Shown: one piece after another, positions 43,259 through 52,421 of the stretch
How positions within the stretch are numbered: position 1 is the stretch's first letter
Layout: each line of letters starts with the position of its first letter
Source: JAUIIK01 sp963709995
GTDB taxonomy: Bacteria; Chloroflexota; Chloroflexia; Thermomicrobiales; CFX8
Direction of reading: 5' to 3'
Assembly: GCA_963709995.1 (NCBI GenBank)
Contig: CAVPYN010000005.1
Span: 124,001-188,000 of the forward strand
Length of the DNA: 64,000 nt
The notes under the pieces: generated by a model
Told to the model about the DNA's origin: nothing
Seen by the model: the letters and a program-made list of their open reading frames with translations, nothing else
Database searches by the model: none
Position numbers and translations under genes: made by a program

Positions 43259-43468
43259 GTGACCAGTTCAGTAAAGGTCAACAGCCGAAATCAGATCGTG
43301 GTCCTGGCCGAAGTGCGCGAGGATCTCGGCGTTGGGCCGGGAGACCGGCTGATCGTTTCACTCTACGACGGTGTTATCGTCACGGCACGCGAGCCCGATG
43401 ATTCGGTTGAGCATACAAGGGGCTTGGGCTGGCGCATCTGGCGAGAGTGCGGGGCATGCCCGGATTAG
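43259..43468 (+). CDS. AbrB/MazE-type DNA-binding antitoxin
   Basis: A 69-residue protein starting with GTG at 43259, with a GGAGC site upstream. The swapped-hairpin AbrB fold is visible: SSVKVNSRNQIVVLAEVRED, then LGVGPGDRLIVSLYDGVIV. Normal antitoxins of this type have an N-terminal DNA-binding domain and a short C-terminal tail that blocks the toxin. Here the tail (GLGWRIWRECGACPD) ends early, perhaps by frameshift. A decayed PIN toxin gene follows. It probably once formed a VapBC-like pair. Confidence 0.75.
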   Translation: MTSSVKVNSRNQIVVLAEVREDLGVGPGDRLIVSLYDGVIVTAREPDDSVEHTRGLGWRIWRECGACPD

Positions 43469-43491
43469 CGTCTAAACGCCGGCATCATCGA

Positions 43492-43830
43492 ATGCTTGGA
43501 ATCGATGTGCAGGTGTTCATCCACCACTTTGAGGGGCCTGGATCGCTGGCAGGCGCTGCCCGGAACGTCTTTTTGGCGTCACCTCCGTTGTATTGCGCTC
43601 GCCGAATTGGTGTCGCGCCAATCTGGATGTCCGACCTCAGGATGGCGCGAGGCTATGAGTTGGTCCTAGCCCCAATGCCAGGACTGGGGTTGGTTGATGT
43701 CGATCGGTCGCGGGCGTTGCTGGCGACGGGATTACGCGCCAACCATAGCATTCAGCTGGCAGATGCTCTCCAGGTAGCAGCATTGATCGCGTCCGGGGCT
43801 TCGGCATTTGGTACGGACGGTCTACGATAA
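43492..43830 (+). pseudogene. PIN-domain toxin remnant
   Basis: The start MLGIDVQVFIHHFEGPGS matches the first acidic motif of VapC-type PIN ribonucleases (LDTxVFIYxxEG). The end, HSIQLADALQVAALIASGASAF, matches the pDAlqvAtAi-GA-F motif. Between them (about 43545-43650) the frame loses its pattern, while another plus frame reads IALAELVSRQSG, a typical PIN middle segment, so two compensating frameshifts are likely. The last acidic motif TND reads TDG. It follows the antitoxin gene directly. Probably inactive. Confidence 0.6.
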
Positions 43831-43915
43831 CGCAAGCTGGTGGAAATCGATGTGCCCATACTCGATGATTTCTTAACGAGTAACTGAACGGCTAAACCTC
43901 GCAGGGGAGACTAGT

Positions 43916-45121
43916 ATGACTGATACCATGCCGCTATCCGGAATCCGCGTTCTCGACCTCGGGCGGCACCTGGCGGGCCCGACTGCAGGGATGTGGCTCG
44001 GCGATCTCGGCGCCGACGTCATCAAGGTCGAGTGGCCACCCCACGGCGATCACGGGCGCGGGGCAGGACCACCCTTCTTCGACGGGGAGAGCGCCTTCTT
44101 CATTTCGGCCAATCGCAACAAGCGCTCGGTCGTCGTCGATTGCAAGGTCCCCGAGGGCCAGGAGATCTTCCGAAAGCTTGCGGCGACCGCAGATGTCGTG
44201 ATCGAAAACTTTCGCCCGGGAGTCATGGAAGCACTCAACATCGGCTTTGACCGGATATCTGAGACGAACCCTGGCATTATCTACCTTTCGATCTCCGGCT
44301 TTGGCGCTGATGGACCAGTTGCCGACCGTCCCGGGCTCGATCAGATCATTCAGGGATTCTCTGGGTTGATGAGTGTCACAGGGTTCGAGGGTGGGCCGCC
44401 GGTTCGGGTCGGCATCCCGATCGCAGATTTGCTGACCGGCCTGTTCGGCGCATACGGCGTGCTGGCCGCACTGCAAGCCCGCGAGCGCACCGGCAAGGGG
44501 CAGAGAGTTGAAACCTCGTTGCTGGAGAGCATGGTCGGGATGCTGGCGTTCCAGGCAACCCGCTACCTCAACGGCGCTGGCGTTCCGCCACCCGCTGGCA
44601 ATCATCATCCGATCAACGCGCCCTACGGCGTCTTCCGGGCCAAGGACGGTTACATCACGCTTGGCGCGGCCGGAGGGAAACGCTGGCCGCAGATGTGCGC
44701 GATCATCGACGCGCCCGAGCTCCTTGAGGATGAGCGCTTCCAGGACAACGGCGGACGGTACGAGCACCGGGAGTTGCTGGCCGACTTGATTAGCGAGAAG
44801 CTTCAGACGAAGACCGTCGACGAGTGGGTTGAGATCTTCAACCGCGATGGTCTTCCGTCCGGCCCGATCTACGACATCGAGCAGGCGCTGGAGCATCCGC
44901 AAATCCAGCACCGCGAGATGGTGGTGGAGGTAGATCACCCCACGATTGGCGTCGCCCGCCTACTGGGTCTGCCGGTGAAACTCTCCGGCACTCCCGGGCA
45001 GATCCTCGCTCCACCACTCCTCGGCCAGCACACTAACGATGTCCTGAAAGAGCTTGGCATCAGCCAGGCTGAGATGGAGCGGCTGGAAACAGCAGGCGTC
45101 ATCGCACAGGCGAAGCGGTAA
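43916..45121 (+). CDS. CoA-transferase family III (CaiB/BaiF type)
   Basis: A 401-residue CoA-transferase that moves CoA between carboxylic acids through an aspartyl-CoA intermediate. The N-terminus GIRVLDLGRHLAGPTAGMWL and LGADVIKVEWP is typical. FFISANRNKRSVVVD and ENFRPGVMEALNIGF follow, and the catalytic Asp is probably Asp142 in RPGLDQIIQGFSGL. The C-terminal part holds NRDGLPSGPIYDIEQALEHP. Behind GCAGGGGAG. Together with the enoyl-CoA hydratase it suggests catabolism of a carboxylic acid. Substrate not known. Confidence 0.93.
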   Translation: MTDTMPLSGIRVLDLGRHLAGPTAGMWLGDLGADVIKVEWPPHGDHGRGAGPPFFDGESAFFISANRNKRSVVVDCKVPEGQEIFRKLAATADVVIENFRPGVMEALNIGFDRISETNPGIIYLSISGFGADGPVADRPGLDQIIQGFSGLMSVTGFEGGPPVRVGIPIADLLTGLFGAYGVLAALQARERTGKGQRVETSLLESMVGMLAFQATRYLNGAGVPPPAGNHHPINAPYGVFRAKDGYITLGAAGGKRWPQMCAIIDAPELLEDERFQDNGGRYEHRELLADLISEKLQTKTVDEWVEIFNRDGLPSGPIYDIEQALEHPQIQHREMVVEVDHPTIGVARLLGLPVKLSGTPGQILAPPLLGQHTNDVLKELGISQAEMERLETAGVIAQAKR

Positions 45122-45315
45122 GCGGACTTACTGCCGTAGCGCTCGTATGGGTGGTGTTCCGACCCATCATTCGTCGATAGATGAGGTGCAGCACACCGAT
45201 TGCCTCACAATCCAGACGCTGGCAAGCTTCGTGCGTACGCGATGAGTACTATGTTATAAAGCTCCTCAGACGAAGTAGCGAACGCTGGCGCTCTGCACAC
45301 TGACTGGAGTTGATG

Positions 45316-45900
45316 ATGTCTGAGCCCTCTGCGGATCAAGAAGTCAACCGGGGAAACGAGACAACCGGCGACTCCTCACCTTTCTCGCATCCTTTCACAA
45401 GCGCAAGATTTGTGAAACTCCTGGGCCAAACTCGTGTCGTCATCCTCTTTGGAGCATTTGCCTCGCTGCTAGCGTCAGTCGTCCTGCTAATCCAGAGCGC
45501 TCTCACCGTTATCCAGATCAGTTGGGAATCGATAGCTGACGGCGATGTCGGGAGTCACGCGATCGAGCATTTGGCGGTTGAGTTTCTGGGTGTAATCGAC
45601 TCGATTCTGCTTGGCACCGTGCTGTATATCATCGCGCTCGGTCTTTACGAGCTCTTCTTCGAACCAGATCTACCCGTGCCCGAGTGGTTGCGCTTCCGCG
45701 AACTGTCCGAGCTAAAGGAATCACTGATCGAAGTGATCGTCGTTCTGCTCGGCGTGCTCTTCGTGAGTCAAGCGGTTACCTGGAACAAAGGCGACGAAAT
45801 CCTCGAATACGGGCTTGCAACGGCGGCAGTCATCATTACCCTGGGGGCAATGTTGTGGATTGGCCACGTACGTCGGAAAGACGGCAACCCAAGGCAGTAA
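45316..45900 (+). CDS. UPF0114/YqhA-family membrane protein
   Basis: A membrane protein of 194 residues from ATG 45316 (TTG 45310 and ATG 45313 are alternative starts right behind GGAG). A polar N-terminal tail of about 35 residues precedes four hydrophobic segments. The family signature is clear: VEFLGVIDSILLGTVLYIIA, then LGLYELFFEP and ELKESLIEVIVVLLGVLFV. UPF0114 members are multi-pass membrane proteins of poorly known role, sometimes linked to ion channels. No operon partner is evident. Confidence 0.85.
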   Translation: MSEPSADQEVNRGNETTGDSSPFSHPFTSARFVKLLGQTRVVILFGAFASLLASVVLLIQSALTVIQISWESIADGDVGSHAIEHLAVEFLGVIDSILLGTVLYIIALGLYELFFEPDLPVPEWLRFRELSELKESLIEVIVVLLGVLFVSQAVTWNKGDEILEYGLATAAVIITLGAMLWIGHVRRKDGNPRQ

Positions 45901-46657
45901 CTGCCCGGCGAGGAGTCAAGATCCAGGGCCTGGCACGCTCCGGCCAGAGAATCATGATCTAGCCCGGGGCCGCTGGCATCAGGCTCGTTGCGAACAACTC
46001 GAGGACCTGACGACGCCCCCTACTCTATTGCTTTGTCACAAGGGCTTTCAGTGATGCCTTCCACAAACGATTGCGTATGCAATGCTACCGCGTGTCGGGT
46101 TCGCACCCGATACGCCCCCTAGCTTCTACCATTCAGAAGGGTGAACAGAGCAACTAGCGAACGCGTGCAATCCAGGGAAATGGTCCGCATCGAGCTTCTT
46201 ATTCTCGACCTGCTCGTAACTATGGCCGCTATTGGAGGCTGCCTTGCTCTCATCACAGGGCTCGAATCGAAAGATCGGATTGTGTCGGGTGGCTGAAGGG
46301 TACGATGTACACAAGCTGTTTCATTCGGGGACTGTGATATTCTCGATCGTCGTCGATGGCAGGCGACCTATTGCAGTCCTGGCGCTGGCCGCGCAGCATC
46401 ACTTGTGGCAGACATCACGTTGATGGCCATATCGTCGTCGAAATTCTAATGCAATCAGCCCAGTATTAGAGCGGTAGTTCCCAAAACGCTGGTGGCGGAT
46501 CAACTTCGTATCGCTGTGCGTATGCGGCTGGTCCTGGCTAGGATCGACCGGTTTGCCCGGGCTTCGACCCGATATCCACTCATTTGCCAACGCAGCATTA
46601 ACAATATAGAAGAACCAGCGGATAAGTACGCATTGAACGTCGAAGCGTGGGATTCGA
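45901..46657. other. Stretch without a recognised gene; one strong hairpin
   Basis: About 750 bases. The short reading frames in it have no motifs, ribosome-binding sites or recognisable products. At 46090-46115 there is a 10-bp stem with one G/T pair around a 6-base loop (GCGTGTCGGG TTCGCA CCCGATACGC), lacking a T-run. It superficially resembles a tRNA T-arm but no other arms are present. It may be a terminator-like structure or a remnant of a lost gene. Confidence 0.4.
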
Positions 46658-46861
46658 CTAGGAACGTCCAGTCAGGAACATGATGAGTGCTGCTAGCAAC
46701 GCAATTCCACCAAGCACGAGTCCGATGCCGACAAGCCAAGCAACCAGATCAGGGTTGATGAGTACGAGGACACCAAGAATGATCAGGGCCGAAACAAGGA
46801 CAAGCGTAATGATCACGCCTACACGGCTGATGAAATCCAGCAGAGCTTCTTGAAGCCGCAC
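46658..46861 (-). CDS. Small two-helix membrane protein of the AmaP/Asp23 operon
   Basis: A 67-residue protein with two hydrophobic helices (VGVIITLVLVSALIILGVLVL and LVAWLVGIGLVLGGIALLAA, overlapping the 20-residue windows shown). It lies 18 bases downstream of amaP on the same strand. Small membrane proteins of DUF2273 or similar type often accompany Asp23 genes and help anchor them; this one fits by position and size, but the family match is not certain. Confidence 0.65.
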   Translation of the reverse strand: MRLQEALLDFISRVGVIITLVLVSALIILGVLVLINPDLVAWLVGIGLVLGGIALLAALIMFLTGRS

Positions 46862-46879
46862 TACAACCAGCCTTTCACG

Positions 46880-47452
46880 CTAATACACTCGCCGTCGCGC
46901 TTCTTTCGCGTCGACATCAATGTCGATTTGGACCGATGCCACCGACTGATCGAGGTGATGAGCAACCGACACCTCAATCTTGTCCTGCAGTTCTTGCGCG
47001 ATTTCGGATACGCTTCGGCCCGGTGTGACCCTGACCCGACAGCGCAGGACGATCCCTTCTGGCCCCTCGTCCACTCGGGTGGTGACGCCAGTGACCCCCT
47101 GAATCAGGAGTGACTCATGGGCAACGAGCGTCTTTATGCCCTTCTCGGCAATCGTTATCTGTCCCAGGTCGTCTCTCCGTATGATCAGACGGTCGTGCCT
47201 CCCGGAAACTGGTCGGATTTCGAGAAATAGCAGGATAACCCCGAGGAGAAGCAGGAGCAAACAGATCCCGATCGTCCAGGCGAGATCGCTGTTGTTCAAA
47301 TCGACAAACTGCTCAAGCTGCTCTTCAAACCAGCCTGAAAAGGCAACCTGATCGGGGTCTATCGCGCCGGATGTCACAAGCAGGATGACGCTGGCAGCAC
47401 CGATCATCACGAAAGCCATGATGATCACCAGGATGCGGTTGAAGTAACTCAC
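46880..47452 (-). CDS. amaP: Alkaline-shock membrane anchor protein AmaP
   Basis: A 190-residue membrane anchor for Asp23-type proteins. Two N-terminal helices (ILVIIMAFVMIGAASVILLV; TIGICLLLLLLGVILLFLEI) with a short loop lead into a cytoplasmic domain. That domain itself resembles Asp23 (GQITIAEKGIKTLVAHESLL, GVTGVTTRVDEGPEGIVLRC, VAHHLDQSVASVQIDIDV). The start MSYFNRILVI is typical of AmaP. It sits between an Asp23-like gene and a small membrane protein. Related operons in Firmicutes respond to envelope or alkaline stress. Confidence 0.85.
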   Translation of the reverse strand: MSYFNRILVIIMAFVMIGAASVILLVTSGAIDPDQVAFSGWFEEQLEQFVDLNNSDLAWTIGICLLLLLLGVILLFLEIRPVSGRHDRLIIRRDDLGQITIAEKGIKTLVAHESLLIQGVTGVTTRVDEGPEGIVLRCRVRVTPGRSVSEIAQELQDKIEVSVAHHLDQSVASVQIDIDVDAKEARRRVY

Positions 47453-47461
47453 GTCCTATAC

Positions 47462-47806
47462 CTATCCTGCCTGGATATCGGCAATCGTGACATCAATAGT
47501 CCGAATGGCAGCTTCAGGGAACGCCTGAGAAATCGCTTGCTCCGATACGCGTCGAATCTGCGCGCCGACGAACTGGAAATTGGTGTGCAGGTCATACACC
47601 GCGCAGATCTCGATCACAACGTCGAACGCACCCTCGTGCATGAAGACAGAGATTCCAGGGATTGATTCCCCGGGGCCATAGGTCGCGATGGCCGTTCGAT
47701 CAGATACACCGATCCGAGCCACGCCGGGTAACTGTCGTACGGCTTCTTGTATCAGACGCGCAATGATTATCGGCTGCAAAGCTGCCTTAGCCGGAGGGTC
47801 TCGCAA
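47462..47806 (-). CDS. Asp23-related small protein
   Basis: A 114-residue protein between the two better-known members of the operon, 9 bases upstream of amaP. ARLIQEAVRQLPGVARIGVS, AFDVVIEICAVYDLHTNFQF and IRTIDVTIADI follow the alternating helix-strand pattern of the Asp23/Gls24 domain, with the usual acidic first strand shortened. It is more diverged than the next gene and may be a partner subunit. The assignment is by pattern and context. Confidence 0.65.
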   Translation of the reverse strand: MRDPPAKAALQPIIIARLIQEAVRQLPGVARIGVSDRTAIATYGPGESIPGISVFMHEGAFDVVIEICAVYDLHTNFQFVGAQIRRVSEQAISQAFPEAAIRTIDVTIADIQAG

Positions 47807-47830
47807 ATCGAACCGACCTATTCGAAGTGT

Positions 47831-48298
47831 CTATTCCACTCGTCGCGGCTCATCGTCGCCAGCAACGTGAACATCGGTAACATCAATGTTCACTTCTTTG
47901 ACGGCCAAGCCGGTCATCTCCTGTACTCGGGCGATGACATTCTGGCGAACAGCTTCTGACACTTGCGGGATGTTTACGCCGTACTCGACTGTCAGCGACA
48001 TATCGATCGCTGCTTCACGCTGACCAACCTCGACATCGACGCCATGATGGTATCGGGGGCCAGATATCCGTTGCGTCATCCCGGCGAGTGCTTCCGTCGT
48101 GCGACGTGCAACGAGTTCATACACCCCAGAGACTTCTCTGGCAGCAATCCCAGCGATCTTACCCACGACAAGTTCATTGATCGTTGTCTTGCCAAATTCA
48201 GTGACAAGTTCTGTCCGCGTGAGACCCTCGGAATCGCGCGCCGTCTCTCCAACCTGATCTTCCGTTGTTGCTCGCGATCTCGTGCGTGTTTCTGCCAT
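47831..48298 (-). CDS. Asp23/Gls24-family envelope stress protein
   Basis: A 155-residue protein. After a polar N-terminal tail of about 35 residues the Asp23 domain shows TTINELVVGKIAGIAAREVS and GVYELV, followed by VDVEVGQREAAIDMSLTVEY and NVIARVQEMTGLAVKEVNID, ending VTDVHVAGD. In Gram-positive bacteria Asp23 is abundant at the membrane and tethered by AmaP. First gene of a four-gene minus-strand operon. Confidence 0.9.
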   Translation of the reverse strand: MAETRTRSRATTEDQVGETARDSEGLTRTELVTEFGKTTINELVVGKIAGIAAREVSGVYELVARRTTEALAGMTQRISGPRYHHGVDVEVGQREAAIDMSLTVEYGVNIPQVSEAVRQNVIARVQEMTGLAVKEVNIDVTDVHVAGDDEPRRVE

Positions 48299-48748
48299 GA
48301 CTCATCCGCTCCTTATCCAAGGGCCTAAATCGTCCGGCCTGCTCAACGGCAGCAGTCGTGCCGGGGGAATCGATTGTAAATTGTGATCTGAACGATCGTA
48401 CCCAGTATACCGCGTCTTCTTAGTCGACGTAAGATACTCATCATCTGACGCTGGATCTGAGCTCCGTTCTCAAGCTCTGACCTTTGCGTCGTCTCAGGTT
48501 CATGAAACACCTGGCCTATAAATGCGTAGCACTCTGGCCCCATCAGATAGCGTTGCATTCTGCTCGTTGGAAGGTCGATCTCAAGATCATGAGCAACGAA
48601 ATCGGTCGGACACTGATTTGACCTAGCCAGACTGGGGCACATCGACGTCTCGGCCGCCGCTTGCTTGAGTAGAGGTCTCCATTGTGGAAATCGCGCGCAG
48701 CAGGGGTGTCTAACACGGTCTGCCCGGTCCGTTGTGCCATTGTCCGTG
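48299..48748. other. Stretch without a confident gene
   Basis: About 450 bases between the asp23 operon and the broken transporter gene. A 99-codon minus-strand frame (48343-48642, containing PTSRMQRYLMGPECYAFIGQ) is the only candidate. It has no ribosome-binding site that I could see and no recognisable family. It could also be a remnant with frameshifts. No hairpin or RNA gene stands out. Confidence 0.35.
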
Positions 48749-50523
48749 TCACACTCCCCAGAGGAAATAGATCAGCACCGGCGTGACAAACGCTAGGATG
48801 ATGTTGAGCGGGCCGCCAGCCAGGAGAAAATCCACGAACCTATAGCCGCCGGAGCCGAGCACCATGGTGTTGGTCTGATAACTCATCGGGGTGATGAAAC
48901 TTGACGAGGCGGCGAACATGATCACCAGAATGAAGGCTTTCGGATCGTAGTCGAGTGACACTGCCGAGGCGATTCCGATCGGCACCATCAGGACAACGGC
49001 GCCGTTGTTTGAAATGGCCGACGTGAGGAGCGTCGTCACCAGATAGAAGACGAAGAGCGCCCCGACCGCTGACAACTGTCCGGCCACATCGTTCGCGATA
49101 TCCGCCAGATACTGCGCCGCGCCGGTATTCTGCAACATGACGCCCAGCGGGATCATGCCGGCCAGCAACAGGATCACATCCCATCGAATCGCGTCACGAA
49201 ACTCAGTCACTGTGAGACAGCCAGTTACCACCATCAGGACGCTGCCGATGACAACGGCAACGAGAATCGAGAAGCCGAATGAGGCCGAGATGACGACCGC
49301 GGCCAGAATCCCCAGAGCATACGGTATCTTGTTGGGACGGTACTCCGGAAGTGGCGCGCCCTCGGTCACGATAAGGCCCGGGTCACGCCGGATTTGTTCG
49401 AAAGACGCAGCTGTTCCTTCCAGCAGCAATGTGTCCCCGAACTCCAGGCGAACGTCACTGAAGTTTCGACGAATCAACTCGCCCCCTTTTCTAATTGCCA
49501 TCACCGTCGCCCGGAAACGATTGCGGAAGTTCGTCGAAATGAGCGTACCGCCGATCAGATCCGAGTTCGGTCCAATCACGACATCCATGACCTGTAGATC
49601 GAACTCCTCGAGAACGATCAACTCTGGATCGTCGCGCATGCGGTCGATCGCTTCCTGTTCTCCTTCAACCAGCAAGATGTCACCGGCCTCGAACTCGATT
49701 TCACGCAACCCTGGCGCACTAGCTGGCCGTGATGACGAATAGCAATGATGGTGCTCTGAAAGCGGTTTCGGAAGTTCGTCGAAACGACAGTCCCTCCGAT
49801 CAGGTCGGACTCCGGGCCGACAACGACCTCGATCACCGTAATATCAACCTGCTCGCTGAGTCTCGGCTCTTCCTCATTGGCGCGATCCGGGAGCAGCCGC
49901 GACGCGAAGAAGACGAGGTACACCAGGCCGACGCCGAAGATTCCCAGACCGATCGCGGAGAACTCGAACATTGAAAACGCCCCATAGCCCGCTTCGTCGG
50001 ACAACGTGCTCGCTAGGATGTTGGTTGACGTGCCGATAAGCGTTACGACGCCGGCCAGCTGCGAGGCGTAGGAGAGAGGAATCAGCAACTTGGATGGAGC
50101 ACGTTTGACTTCGGTCCCCATGCGAATGACCGCCGGGATCATGATCGCAACTGCTGCGGTGTTGTTGATGAATGCCGATAGCGGACCAGAAACGGCGCAT
50201 ATCGTTGAGATCTGCCAGCGCTCGCTCCTGCCACCTCACTGGATCATCCGTTGAGCCAGGGTGTTGACGATCCCGGTTCGCTCGACGGCCGCGCTCAGAA
50301 CGAAGACGAAGACAACCGTGATCGTTGCCGGGTTGCTGAAACCGGAGATGGCTTCTTGAGGGCTGGCATCAAGGATTGGACCCAGGGCAAGGATCGTCGC
50401 CATCGTCACAATCGCAACGAAGTCTCCAGAAAACCAGTCGAGAAGGACCTGCGCGAGGGCGAATAAGAGTATGCCGAACGCAAGAGCAATCTCGATCGTC
50501 ATTGACAGCCCTCCAATACGCAT
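48749..50523 (-). pseudogene. SLC13/DASS-type transporter with TrkA-C domains, broken by TGA and a frameshift
   Basis: Three frames line up as a single transporter of the divalent anion:Na+ symporter superfamily with two internal TrkA-C domains. Piece 1 (50523-50239) has DWFSGDFVAIVTMATILALG and ends at TGA 50236-50238. Piece 2, in the same frame, continues with GPLSAFINNTAAVAIMIPAV, GVVTLIGTSTNILASTLSDE and a first TrkA-C domain (GPESDLIGGTVVSTNFRNRF). Near 49710 one base is missing, and piece 3 (to 48749) goes on with a second TrkA-C domain (GPNSDLIGGTLISTNFRNRF) and the C-terminal helices (SAISNNGAVVLMVPIGIA, SSFITPMSYQTNTMVLG). The transport motifs are well preserved, so the breaks are recent or are sequence errors. 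Confidence 0.8.
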
Positions 50524-50995
50524 AACGCATACCAGCGGAATAGGCCATCCGGAACGTCACTGATTCGAGCAGGATATTCAATGTATCGCACTTTGAATCC
50601 CAGTTCAACCAGATGACGAGCGATTCGACCACGACTCAAGGATGGCGCCGTGATACGCCGGGCCGTCGAACGTCAGGTTCATCACAAGGTTCCACTGAGC
50701 GGTACGACGCTCGGTCGAGAATCAACCTATCCGTAGCGATGTCGTTGTGTTCTATGCACGCAAGCTGTTTTCCAGTTGGTGCAGCGCTGAGTTTAGCGAT
50801 CGTTCCTAGCTGAGTTGCGAAAAGCGAAAGGGGCACGCGCGAATGCATGGCGCTAACTATGAACATCGGCGTTTGAGAACGGCCAGGCTATTCGGCAAAC
50901 AACCGTTGCCGTACCGTCCGGGCAATCACGGAGATGAGGCCGGCGCCAGGCCAGATATCGTGCCAACCTTATGCTGCCCCGTGCCGGCAGGCAGT
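50524..50995. other. Stretch without a recognised gene
   Basis: About 470 bases between the transporter gene and the first DinB gene. Short frames on both strands (for example 50613-50813 plus and 50636-50866 minus) show no motif or ribosome-binding site. No RNA gene or repeat was recognised. Confidence 0.4.
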
Positions 50996-51475
50996 CTAGA
51001 CGAGGTTCACATGGTGTTCCCATTCCTGGGGATCGTAGTCGCCGCGGATCTCCACGCCGAGACGGACGAGAATATGACGCAGCTCGCTGCGATGTTGCGC
51101 GTTGTGATAGCAGACCTGGAGAATCGTCGCGCCCATTGATTGTCGATAGTCGTAGTGATCGACGAACGTTTGGTCTAGCCGATCTTCCACGACCAGTTGC
51201 CGCGCAAGGTTCGCAAAGCGATCAGAGCTGCGCTCGTGGCGCCCGGTCAGCGCCTCCAAGGACAGGTCATCCCGCAGCTCATCACTCGGTTCACCAACCA
51301 TCAACCCGGCCCAAAAGCCGACTACCCAGGTCATATGATCGAGGGTCGCGCGCAACGTGCGGTGACCGATATCAAATTCTTGATCGAGTTGCTCATCCGG
51401 CAGCTCCCGGCACATATCCAGGAACTGATTCGTCGCCCAGCGGTCATGCCCCAACATGCGGTCGAGAAGATCCAT
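50996..51475 (-). CDS. DinB-superfamily protein, copy 1
   Basis: A 159-residue four-helix-bundle protein of the DinB/YfiT-like superfamily, which often binds a divalent metal through three His residues. Helix 1 has LGHDRWATNQFLDMC, helix 2 has LRATLDHMTWVVGFWAGLM with the first His, and the last helix has ILQVCYHNAQHRSELRHILV with the second and third. Members include bacillithiol or mycothiol transferases and damage-inducible proteins. The specific thiol or substrate is not known. A second copy lies about 200 bases away on the same strand. Confidence 0.85.
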   Translation of the reverse strand: MDLLDRMLGHDRWATNQFLDMCRELPDEQLDQEFDIGHRTLRATLDHMTWVVGFWAGLMVGEPSDELRDDLSLEALTGRHERSSDRFANLARQLVVEDRLDQTFVDHYDYRQSMGATILQVCYHNAQHRSELRHILVRLGVEIRGDYDPQEWEHHVNLV

Positions 51476-51675
51476 ATGGCTTCCTCCATATCACGCCCGA
51501 ATTGAGAGGATGTACGTTCAGCGAACATGTGTTCGAGTCTAGCGTAAGTGAATTCGCTTGGAATGGCAACATGGCCAGCTTGTTGGCAACAGCCCGCTAT
51601 CAATCCGTGGCGAACGGGCCGCAGCCTGGTCAGCCAGCGGCCCGTTCGCAAACTCAACTTCAGGCCAATGGATCT

Positions 51676-52194
51676 CTACTGGTTATGATGCGGCGCACGG
51701 CCGGAGACCTCCGCGTAATCCCAGGCGCCGAAGCCGCCGCCGTAGTCAGGCGGTGCGATCCCGATCGTCGTCAGGATCGTGCAGATCTGGGAGCGATGCT
51801 CGTGGGCATGGATCACTGCCTGGGTCAGGATGACGCCAGCCGGCACGTCACGGGCAATGCCGTCGTGCCAAGGGATCAGGAAGGTCCGCTCGGCATCGAA
51901 GGGCGTCTCCAGGAAGCGATGCCAGCGCACCGCAAGCTCCTCATGACGCTCCGCGAGCCGCGCGACATCCGGCGTGTCGTTGGCCTGGCGGTCCCAGCTT
52001 GGCTCCTCGCCCATCAGGCGAGCCTGGTAGCCCGCTTCGGACGCCATGTAGTGCCGCAGCGTCGCGATGATGCTGCCGTAGATCCCGGGCACGCTCTCCT
52101 CAAGCTGATAGTCGCTCAGTTCCTGGCAGACGGCGAGGATTTCGCGGTTCGCCCAAGCGTTGTATTGGAACGTATCGATCAGTCCGTCGTTCAT
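51676..52194 (-). CDS. DinB-superfamily protein, copy 2
   Basis: A 172-residue paralogue of the neighbouring DinB-type gene. It has the same plan: FQYNAWANREILAVCQELSD, SIIATLRHYMASEAGYQARL with the first His, and ILTQAVIHAHEHRSQICTIL with the His pair in the last helix. The N-terminal YNAWANR wording is the most typical DinB start. The two copies have diverged well beyond recent duplication, so they may act on different substrates. Related enzymes transfer small thiols in detoxification. Confidence 0.87.
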   Translation of the reverse strand: MNDGLIDTFQYNAWANREILAVCQELSDYQLEESVPGIYGSIIATLRHYMASEAGYQARLMGEEPSWDRQANDTPDVARLAERHEELAVRWHRFLETPFDAERTFLIPWHDGIARDVPAGVILTQAVIHAHEHRSQICTILTTIGIAPPDYGGGFGAWDYAEVSGRAPHHNQ

Positions 52195-52421
52195 AGTGCA
52201 TCAGCCTCTCGCGGGCAGGCGCGCTGCACGGCAACAAACCCCCGCCCGGATAGTTCAACAGGCTACGATCAGGTGTGCTGTTGTTAGGGTGCTAGATAAT
52301 CGGCGTAACCGGGGTTTGCTGACTCATGCCGTTGATTCTTTCGATAGGCCAGAAGCCGATGACGTGGGACTGATGATAGCGGTTGTCGATCTTCATGGCA
52401 ATTGATGTAAAGGAGGGTGAC

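Noticed and set aside
46090..46115. GGTTCGCACCC hairpin resembling a tRNA T-arm
   Set aside because: The loop has six bases instead of seven and no acceptor, D or anticodon arm could be found around it.
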